Assembly: GCF_002288925.2 (NCBI RefSeq)
Contig: NW_022098001.1
Coordinates: 15,693,181-15,757,180 of the forward strand
DNA: 64,000 nucleotides
Source: Delphinapterus leucas
Lineage: Eukaryota > Chordata > Mammalia > Artiodactyla > Monodontidae
Reading direction: 5' to 3'
Shown here: piece after piece, positions 56,101-64,000 of the stretch
How positions within the stretch are numbered: position 1 is the first letter of the stretch
Layout of the letters: each line of letters begins with the position of its first letter
The notes under the pieces: generated by a model
Databases searched by the model: none
Told to the model about the DNA's origin: nothing
What the model saw: only the letters and a program-made list of their open reading frames with translations
Translations under genes and position numbers: made by a program

Positions 56101-57439
56101 GTATTAAGCCTCCTGACTTATTTTACCTCCCTGAGTCCCTGTCCCTTGGCCATTCACCACAATAGATTGGGGATCCCTCAAATGAGGAGCCCAAGACAAT
56201 GAACTCAGTTCAACATGGTGTTATTTCTACCTTTGGCCAGCGAGCCTGGACCCTCTGCTGTCATTCCCATTGGGTCCTATACATTGTCACACCTGTGGCC
56301 TGTCTCAGAATGAGTGGCTTCAAATCAGGATAGTGGTGCCCACTTAAAAAAATTTCATCCTATGTTCCTTCACACAGTATGATCACTGATTCAGAAGATA
56401 GATATCTTCAGAACCCTTGAATCTTACAGTCCTGCATTAACACCTAGCACCTCCCACAGACACATGGCCTAGTAACTCCTCTTGACTAAGTTTTCCACAG
56501 TTCATCTCCATGATTCACCATGGTAGCAATTTACAGTAATGAGCCATGAGCTGACACCCAGGGTGGGTGAGAGAGAGGCAATGTTCAATCTACAGCAAGT
56601 GGCAGAGTACTTGAGGGATACATTCTCTGCATTCTGAAAGCATCTTAATGATCCTAAGTGCTTTGGATGTTTAGAGGAAGTTCAAAGGCACTGAATCAAT
56701 GATACGTCATTTAAAAAATACAATACATAAAACTTGGGAGCTGAAGGAAAGGTATCTGTTTTTCTGCAAAGACTGAGGAGGTGGCTGGATAGAAGAGTGT
56801 TGAAGTAATGCTTTTGTTTCCTGGAAGCACAGGGTAACTGCCTGTTTCCTTATGTTTTGATGGGTGGGTTTCATGTGTACCTGGGTAAGAAGGAGTATAT
56901 CCAGCCATGCTTGGGAATCATAGAACATCCCAGAATATTACTTTTTCAAATGTCTTGCATTCAGCAAAACATCGAACATATTTAGCTGAATGCTACTTCA
57001 TATTTAGTTTTAAAATTGATTCATATATAAGAGGATACAAAATCTACATGATTCCAAAACCTTTTACATTTTTTTACAATAAGGTAGTTGAATAACTTTA
57101 GAGCTATGTCTTTTATAACAAATTATTTGTTTAATGATAATGAGAATGAAAAATCTATAATTATTAGAGCATGGCCATTATTACCATGTAGATTGAAACA
57201 CTTAGTTCAGAAGGTCAATTTCTTATTATAAGAACACAAGCCTGTAACAGTTTGATGAATTGCATTTTCCTTTCTCTCAGCGTAGCCCTTTAATATGGCT
57301 TCATTATTGAATGGAGTAGAGAATTTTAGTGCTGGGAAGCTGCTGCCAGCTCTTTTTAGATCCATACCTATGTGTTTCTCTGTTACCCATGGAAGGCGCC
57401 TGAGCATCCACAAAGTGGAGGGGACATGGCCATTGGCTT
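56101..57439. other. unassigned DNA, 1.3 kb
   Basis: 56130-56600 (attcaccacaatagattggggatccctc, cacctagcacctcccacagacacatggcc) may be an old ERV-derived stretch; I could not place it. No exon supported. Confidence 0.4.
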
Positions 57440-57625
57440 CAGCCAGCACTGGGTTTCAGTCCTGGCCTTGCTGCTGACTGGTTGAATGGCCCTGGGCAAA
57501 TCACTTCACTTCTTTAAGACCTACTTCCTCACTTGTGGAAAAAGCACAATACCATTCCTGGTGGTGTTCTTGTGAGAACTAAATGTTTAGTACATGCAGA
57601 ATACCTAATACAGGGCCGGTTAGGA
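57440..57625 (+). mobile_element. MIR SINE
   Basis: ctgggtttcagtcctggccttgctgctgactggttgaatggccctgggcaaatcacttcacttctttaagacctacttcctcacttgtgg, then ggtgttcttgtgagaactaaatg, is MIR from head to 3' region. Confidence 0.9.
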
Positions 57626-58278
57626 GCAGAGACTCAAGGCATAGTGGTGATGGTCTCAGAGCTGCTGCCCTGATTGCTCTCCTCACTTGATGGTGCAGAG
57701 ATCAAGGCAGAAGGTGTTCTGCTTTCCTCACCTTGGACACTGCTGTCTGTTCTCTGACCTGCCGCCATTACCTTGTTTGCTAGTCCAGCAACGTTGCCAC
57801 TGTGCTCTTTAGATGTCAGACAGGCCTAAAGCCTGTTCAAAGTCAACTGTGTCCCCCTTGATGACCACACAACAGAATTGTTCTCTCTGAAGCTCTTAAT
57901 CTGAATTTCCTCCCTCTGCTTCCTTTGCCTTGCTGTGGCTTCCTCACTGTGCTTCCCACTCTCATCTTGTTGGCAAAGGTCGTTGCCTTCCTGTACTGTA
58001 GGGGGGGGTAACCTGAGAGGGAGCACAGTCTGTTGTATAAGATACATTCCCCTCTCTCTTTTTATACTGGTTCAGGGCCTACAATTATTATAAGAATACT
58101 GAAGGTATGGAGGCCAGAAGTTAAACTATGTCTGTGTAGCAGACAGACTGTAGACTGAATGTAGAGGTGGAAAGCTGGTGGAAGTCTCTGTTGCTTACCA
58201 GTGGGTCAGCTTTTTATCACAAATCTGGCCTTCCTCCCCTTGTCAAGAGACCAGCCATAAGGGAGAGGTCATTCCTGT
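57626..58278. other. unassigned DNA
   Basis: Nothing recognised; a G8 run at about 58002-58009. Confidence 0.45.
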
Positions 58279-58302
58279 GATATGATATGATATGACATGA
58301 TA
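58279..58302. repeat. (GATAT)n pentanucleotide repeat
   Basis: gatatgatatgatatgacatgata, about five units with one C substitution. Confidence 0.9.
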
Positions 58303-58544
58303 CAACCAGTTAAGCCCCAGCATTCACAGATTCCGTATTTGTGACTTTGCCTCCTCCCTAAAATTTATTTGTAATTTCTAATCAATACTCCAGTGCTTTC
58401 TCTGGCATTCACAGACAAGTACAGAGTAAGAACAATTCATGTCCTCCTAAGGACAAGTTTCCACCTGAGGCTGAACTAGGTGCCCCTCTGTTCTTGTCTC
58501 CTTCTTGTATAGAAGGAACCAGGGGGTGGAGACCAGAGGCGGCC

Positions 58545-58690
58545 GTGCAGGACAGTGTGAGAGTCCCTGGCTCTGGGGCCACTGGACCAGATTTGAATCC
58601 CAACTCCGGCAGTGTCAGTGGAGCGGCTGTGGGCAACCCCTCAACATTTCTGAGCCTCATTTTCTCTTTCGTAAAATAAAATAAAGAATC
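58545..58690 (+). mobile_element. MIR SINE
   Basis: agtccctggctctggggccactggaccagatttgaatcccaactccggcagtg and ctgtgggcaacccctcaacatttctgagcctcattttctctttcgtaaaataaaa follow the MIR head and CORE. Confidence 0.88.
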
Positions 58691-58856
58691 TACTGATCTG
58701 AGTTGTTTTTAGAATTTATGATCTATGTGATATACATATACATATACATTTCCTAGGAGCAATGATTCAGTATTCACTGATTCACTAATTCAGTGTTTGC
58801 AGAAATTTATAGAACATAACTACCACGAATAATGAAAATTGATTGTTATATGTATA

Positions 58857-58884
58857 GTGTGTGTGTGTGTGTGTGTGTGTGTGT
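58857..58884. repeat. (GT)14 microsatellite
   Basis: Uninterrupted GT run of 28 bases. Confidence 0.98.
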
Positions 58885-58954
58885 CTCCCAGTAGAAAAGT
58901 AGACAGGGAATGATACTCTGAATGTCTTCAGGTACATTTCTATCAATAGGCTCC

Positions 58955-59135
58955 ACTGATGCATGACCTGAGACAAGTTACTTTACCTTTGTGCCCCATA
59001 GTTCCCTGATAGGTAAAGGTAGGGTCAAGGTGTCTGCCCTCCATAACAAGAGCTTGTTGTGGGGATAAAATGTGTTTAACAGACATGAACTTCCTTAGTA
59101 CCTTTTAAAACACTCTAATAATGGAAGGCAGTATT
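58955..59135 (+). mobile_element. MIR SINE
   Basis: atgacctgagacaagttactttacctttgtgccccatagttccctgataggtaaaggtagggtc, then agcttgttgtggggataaaatgtgtttaac, matches MIR CORE and 3' half. Confidence 0.85.
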
Positions 59136-59224
59136 ATTATCTAGCTCCTGTGGCAGCAGGAGCAATCAGGAGGCTGGATGGTCATTCTACAGGAGCTCTA
59201 GTCTATGGGGGACTGTTCTGGTCT

Positions 59225-59390
59225 AGCGTTCATACATTCATTGATTTATTTATTCAATCTTTCAACAGACTTGTATTGATAACTGATTGTATGCCTAGGT
59301 CTAAATGAGATGTGCAGGATGTAAATGAATAAGCAAGATCCATTTCTCATGATTCTTACTGCGGAAGGAGACAAACATGCCACATGTATT
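59225..59390 (-). mobile_element. L2 3' end, inverted
   Basis: gttcatacattcattgatttatttattcaatctttcaacagacttgtattgataactgattgtatgcctagg and gatccatttctcatgattcttactgcggaaggagac are inverted L2 tail blocks. Confidence 0.72.
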
Positions 59391-60459
59391 CTAGGACTGG
59401 GTACTCCAGGCTTCCATTCTTCCCCTGACACAAATTCTTCACATGGCCCTGGGTCTTCACCTGACTCTGGGACTGTCCCATATTTGTACCAGTTGTGTAT
59501 TTGTATGTGCTTGTGTGTGTGTGAATGGGTATGAGTGTGCTCAGAGGTAGGAATAGGCATGCAAATACCCTGGTACTTTCACCAGGCGCAATCTGACATC
59601 TATCAAAATTCCTCTTTCATTAATGCTTATTCCCTGGGAGTCTCATGGAATGTTTGGTCTTCTCTGGGGTCTTATTCATATTCCTTCATGCTAGAGCTAC
59701 CAGCGTATGGAAATTCACACATATCCACGTGGTGATTCTTGAGAGTTGAATGCATCAGCTGAACAAACTGCATGCACTTCAGATGTGCTCTATGTGAGGC
59801 ATGTTGGGTTCTTTTTGTGTCCAAAGTCCAGAGGTCCCAGGGTAAGCAAACCTACTAACATGATTCCCTCATGTCATTATTTATCTAGCAACTTCAGTTC
59901 TCTGATCTTATGTGAAAGTGATTCTTAGACAACATTTGTGTATATGAGCCAAGAAATTGTTTTAAAAGTTTGTAATATTGCAGCTGTTCTTTCAAATTGT
60001 CTCAATGGTGTATATAAAATAGAGAGAAAATTACAGACTTCCTTGGAAGTTGCTTTGACACAAGATTTGAGTGGACATGGTATCTGTCTTAAAAGAGCTG
60101 CAAGAAAACTTAGTAATCATAAAAGTCAAATCCTTTCCTTCATAGAGAAGGTCTAGAGTGATGAAATGGAGATCCTAATTTGTGGATTGTTTGATTGAAA
60201 ATATAATATAAAGGATGTTCTGCCAGGCGTTTTATGTACTCATCTCACTTTTGGACTCTTTAGATCATTTTTCTTACCCTTATTTACCCTTTGCCATTAT
60301 TTCTTCAGTTATCTATTTTTTTATCCTCTTATACTGGATATATGGTATGAAGCATACAAAATCATTTTTAGAACAAGTTAGGATTTGAATATATAGAAAA
60401 ACATATGGTAGGCAATTGGCAATAAGATATTATTCCTGCCCTAATTTACACAATTTACT
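59391..60459. other. unassigned DNA, 1.1 kb
   Basis: A short TG-rich run at 59507-59523. Otherwise unrecognised. Confidence 0.45.
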
Positions 60460-60875
60460 AGCCAGAGAGTCATAGAAACACATAAAAACAGTACAACACG
60501 ACAAACACATAAAACAACAAATTACAGTGCAGTTTTCTAAGTGCTATAAAGTTGGTGTGGACACAATGCTACAAGGCACGATGAAAGAAACATCACTGAT
60601 TTGTTCAGGAGCACTTACTCTGTGCTTGTTATGTGCCAGCAATTCTTTTGGGCCCTGAATATACAAACTCTCTTAGCCCCAAGGAGTTCAAGTCTCTGGG
60701 GAAAACAAATATATAAGCAAATAACTATACTATAACATGACTCATTGTAGAACTGAGTATGTGTAAAATGCTGTGAAAACACAGATTGCCCAGATGAGGG
60801 GCAATTAATTATATCTGGGAAAGGAAATCTCAAGGAGAGACAGTTACAGAGAGGCGATGACATTTCAGCTTGATC
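60460..60875 (-). mobile_element. L2 LINE fragment(s), inverted
   Basis: cagtgcagttttctaagtgctataaagttggtgtgg (60525-60560) and, further on, caggagcacttactctgtgcttgttatgtgccagcaattc, ccccaaggagttcaagtctctgggg, aggaaatctcaaggagagacagttacagagaggcgatgacatttcagcttgatc are inverted L2 blocks. Block order suggests two overlapping L2 pieces. Confidence 0.7.
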
Positions 60876-61369
60876 TCGTGCATAACAAATGGCTTCCTAT
60901 AAGGTATTTTCCACCTGTTTTGAATTAACTAAAATGATTAGATCTTTGAATTTATAAAGGTCATCTCTACTAGAATGGAAAAAGTGGATCATACTTGTAA
61001 AACAACAATTTAAAAAGCACCAGCCTGATTTTGGATGGCTACCAAGTGTATAAGTGCTAAAGTTCATAAGAAAGAAGGTTTATGAAACTGAGATGGGAAT
61101 AAAATTATCCAGTATTTGATAAAAATAGTGCTAATAAATACTTACATATAATTAATTATATACGATATAATACAATTTAATAATTATAGCTTCCTACTGT
61201 GTGTACCACATCACTTCTTAGTTTGTGCTTGATTGATTTAGGTCTAACTTTAGGGTAAAACCACTGACTAAGGAGATAAACAGAAACCTTGCTAACATCT
61301 GTGGAGAAATAATGCTATGCGTTCTCTAAATCTACTTCATTTTCCTTCTGGGTCCATTGTTGAACCCTA
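60876..61369. other. unassigned AT-rich DNA
   Basis: Nothing recognised. Confidence 0.45.
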
Positions 61370-61690
61370 GTTCCCGTTAACCTGGTTGATATCTGCCACC
61401 TCTAGAACTGGTCTATACAACTCTCTCATGCTTGATTTTCTAGTCTCTGACTTTCCCTTCTGTGGGGCTCACGTGTTGAAGACAATGGTGTCAGGAGATG
61501 GAAAGAGCTTGGGTGCCTTGGGCACACTTAGTGGTGGGCTCCCTAGGAAGGCTGTATAACTAGGAATCTCTGCCCTGGCTTTTGCATGAACAAGGTATTA
61601 ACTGTATATTGTGCAAGACCACTGAAATTTGACATTGTTTATTGTAGTGGTTACTCTGTCTTAGTACACCCTCCAATGAAATGATGTAGA
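61370..61690 (+). mobile_element. possible old LTR (MLT-like)
   Basis: gaagacaatggtgtcaggagatgg and the end-like region gcaagaccactgaaatttgacattgtttattgtagtggttactctgtcttagtacac recall a decayed MLT-type 3' end. Weak. Confidence 0.35.
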
Positions 61691-62184
61691 CACTTTCACT
61701 TTTATACTTACCTTCTTTAGCTTCTCCAATCCATCCTCATAATCATATAACACACTGTAGTTAATTCAATAACTGTTTACAGAAATATGAATTAAGGTCT
61801 TCAGACCTTGAACAAAGTTGGTATTGCAACTTCACTCTATCAAGTATGCATAATATAGGTCATGAAAATAAGTGATCATTCAGTTCTCTGAGGAGCTACA
61901 TTATGTTGGCTGTGATTCATGTAATACTTGCATGGGACCCCTCAGATTAGTTTCCCTGTGTCAGACCCAGGCCACAGACACTTAACGTGAGGGGAGTCTG
62001 CTCTGCTGTCGTGGTGTAAACATGTTTAGAAAAGGCCACCCTTTTGAATGGCCTTTGAATCAGGTCACTTGGCCTCAGTTCTCGGAGGCCTGGATTTATT
62101 TGGCAGGGTTTTAAAATAGCTGTTTCTGGTTATGAGGTCTGAAATTATTTCTATGACATTATAATGTACCTGAATAAACAATTT
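61691..62184. other. unassigned DNA
   Basis: Nothing recognised. Confidence 0.45.
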
Positions 62185-62335
62185 ATCCAATCAAGAGTAT
62201 TTCATAAGCATTTCCTGTATGTCAGCTAGGCACTGCTCTAGTCATTGGGATTAACACAGTGAACAAGACAGATTTGACCCCTGCCCTAAGGAATCTTATA
62301 ACCTAGAGGGGAAACAGAAATTTAAAATACAGTGA
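62185..62335 (-). mobile_element. L2 3' end, inverted
   Basis: ataagcatttcctgtatgtcagctaggcactgctctagtcattgggattaacacagtgaacaagacagatttgacccctgccctaaggaatcttataacctagagggg is a clear inverted L2 tail lacking the last TGAATGAA units. Confidence 0.88.
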
Positions 62336-62824
62336 TGGGGGTTTTCATGGAGGCAGGGCAGGCTGTGCCACATTCATTTTCAGCATTTCCTCCTCTTTCT
62401 GGACAAAAATATATGGCTATATATTTCTGTATTTTAAAGCCAGTGCATCACCAAAAATAATTTCCTTCCCTATGTGTAAAATGAAATTTAATTATTAAGA
62501 ATCCTAGTTTTTTTTTCTCCTTGGTCACAATGGATGTGGTGTGGATAGAGAACTGGGAGTGAGTGGAGGAGGTATTTTTGTATCAAACACGCTGATTGAC
62601 TTTAAGACTCTGATGTATACGTATTTATCTGTGAATAGGTGGCCATGTATCTCTATGTAGGCAGCCACACATAGGTGAGAATTTCTTTTTTTATCCCTAT
62701 CACTAGGTCTTATTAATTTCTTAGTTAATTCCTCAACAAGGTGTCAAATAGTGAATTATTGAACCTGCAAGTATGCCCGGTTTTCTTGCATTCAAATTCC
62801 CATGCCTCTAATATATCATTCATG
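62336..62824. other. unassigned DNA
   Basis: Nothing recognised. Confidence 0.45.
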
Positions 62825-63110
62825 TTGCTCTGAGATTAGTTTCCCCAGGCTCATCTTACTGTCCCTATTTACCTTCTGAAAACACCTTCAGGAGCTCCCA
62901 TTGCTTACTGAATTATATCCACCTCCCTAGCAGCATTTCACTGCCCTCCCTGTCTGCCTCACGTAGATTTCTAATCCCATCAATGGCACCTCTCCTGTCC
63001 TCCACCACAGGCCCAAGTCCTGAATGCTCTCCAGTCCCACATACCCATCAGTGCCCTTCCTTACTCCCACTTCTTCACAGTATCCCCAGGCTGTCCCAGC
63101 ACTCCTCACC
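62825..63110 (+). mobile_element. L2 LINE fragment
   Basis: caccttcaggagctcccattgcttactgaattatatccacctcc corresponds to the L2 'ctccaatggcttcccattgc' block and is followed by pyrimidine-rich L2-like sequence. The 92-codon frame at 62983-63261 is in this stretch and not called. Confidence 0.55.
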
Positions 63111-63444
63111 CAGTGTGCTTCCAGCTCCAGTTGTCCTACAGAAACGCCTGTTGTCAGGGCTTGGAGCTGAAGGGTTGCTGGCTGAGCTCAGCACCCACAG
63201 ATTGGTCATTGGAGGAGATCACTGCAATGGTAGCAGAAGGCATCTCTGGATCTCAGTGTAACAGATGGTCAAGGGGACCTACTCACTTCTGCCCTGTCTG
63301 ACCTCTCCATGGAGGGAGTCTGACAATTCCTCAAAGTCAACATCTTCCAATCTGCTGTCTTCAGAAGAATGGTGTGGAGGGAAGGGGACTGGGCAAGGAA
63401 GGCTAAGGATTCAGGATCTGGAAGTCTAGCCACTTCCTTAGGGC
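63111..63444. other. unassigned DNA
   Basis: Nothing recognised. Confidence 0.45.
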
Positions 63445-63600
63445 TGCAATTAGTCACCAGCCTCAGTACCATCTGGAAGTTATAAAAGACAGAATTCCAG
63501 GCACACAGGACACCAACCAAAGCAGAATTTCCAGGTGGATGAGGTAGAGCTCAGACATCTACATTCTGTGTAGGTGACTGAAGTCTGAGAGCCATTCTAC
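63445..63600 (+). mobile_element. MER20-like hAT remnant
   Basis: caccagcctcagtaccatctggaagttataaaagacagaattccaggc, accaaagcagaatttccaggtgg and ctgagagccattctaca follow the MER20-class order (catcacctgggaacttgtta..gcagaattc..), well diverged. Confidence 0.5.
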
Positions 63601-64000
63601 ATAGATGGGCAGACAGTCTGGGAAAATCCTGGTATCAGTACTGTTACTGCCACAATCTGTGTCAGGGTTTATTGGCTTTCACTTCTTGTTTGTTCACATT
63701 GGTGTTTGGCTTCCCAGCCACCATGTGGAGAGCAGAAAAGTAGAGTCCAAGAAGTGGTGGAATGAGGGCCAATCAAGACTATACCTCCCTGTGGATACAA
63801 GTCCTTGACAATCACAAGGAAAGGAATAAAGTATTATTTATTTGGAGGGGTGAGAGATTACACTGATGTCCACCATATCCACTCACTCACTATTTTCTTG
63901 AACATTAAGTACTGGGCAGGCAGACCTAAAATGTCAGCAGTCATGATGCCGCCTACTTCTTTTCTCCCACCTCATTCCGGGTCCTATTTCTTTAATGTCC
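63601..64000. other. unassigned DNA
   Basis: Nothing recognised up to the window end. Confidence 0.45.

Noticed and set aside
1..64000. CRISPR arrays, bacterial operons, prophage or mitochondrial insertions
   Set aside because: No regularly spaced direct repeats with unique spacers, no ribosome-binding-site-led gene chains and no recognisable mitochondrial gene sequence; repeat content is wholly mammalian.

Overview
The window is non-coding nuclear DNA from a mammal, very probably a cetacean (whale, dolphin or porpoise). The diagnosis rests on two CHR-type tRNA-derived SINEs near 6.4 and 7.5 kb, whose head (seen on the minus strand) is the 'gggcttccctggtggcgcag' type found in whales, hippos and ruminants. 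It is supported by a cetartiodactyl-type L1 and by the lack of any BovB or Bov-tA element that 64 kb of ruminant DNA would normally carry. No bacterial-style genes, operons, CRISPR arrays or rRNA/tRNA genes are present. I could not support any host protein-coding exon: the open frames are 60-200 codons long, and the only ones with recognisable protein similarity are fossil retroelement genes. The window is therefore best read as an intergenic region or a large intron.

Layout. 0-6 kb: a MIR, an inverted L2 tail, a MaLR (MLT1-type) solo LTR, two MER20-like hAT remnants and an L2 piece. 6.3-8.8 kb: two CHR SINEs, one nested inside an L2 and flanked by a perfect 13-bp target duplication. 8.8-24 kb: mostly unassigned AT-rich DNA with scattered MIRs, an LTR with a CT microsatellite, a CA microsatellite, an inverted old L1 tail, a 41-bp alternating purine-pyrimidine tract, and several repeat-free blocks that look like conserved non-coding DNA. 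24.0-28.3 kb: one 4.2-kb L1, cut short at its 5' end, carrying the whole length of ORF2 in broken form and flanked by a 16-bp target duplication. 28-36 kb: a mariner MITE, a short second copy of the same L1 tail, and a dense ERV cluster (LTR, inverted ERVL pol fragment, MaLR LTR end with internal sequence, and a further MLT1-type LTR). 36-64 kb: old L2 and MIR fragments on both strands, an old L1 tail, a MaLR LTR, a hAT element inside an L2, microsatellites and long unassigned stretches.

There is no set of genes working together. The window records layers of transposition: L2/MIR/MER20 oldest, then MaLR/ERVL and hAT, then the CHR SINEs, mariner MITE and L1. I did not find a previously undescribed biological system. 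The most useful leads are the nested insertions with readable target duplications, the inverted ERVL integrase fossil with a substituted catalytic position, and a few repeat-free blocks that deserve a conservation test. Repeat names come from recognising consensus patterns by eye; family-level calls are firmer than subfamily calls, and most boundaries are approximate by 10-40 bases.
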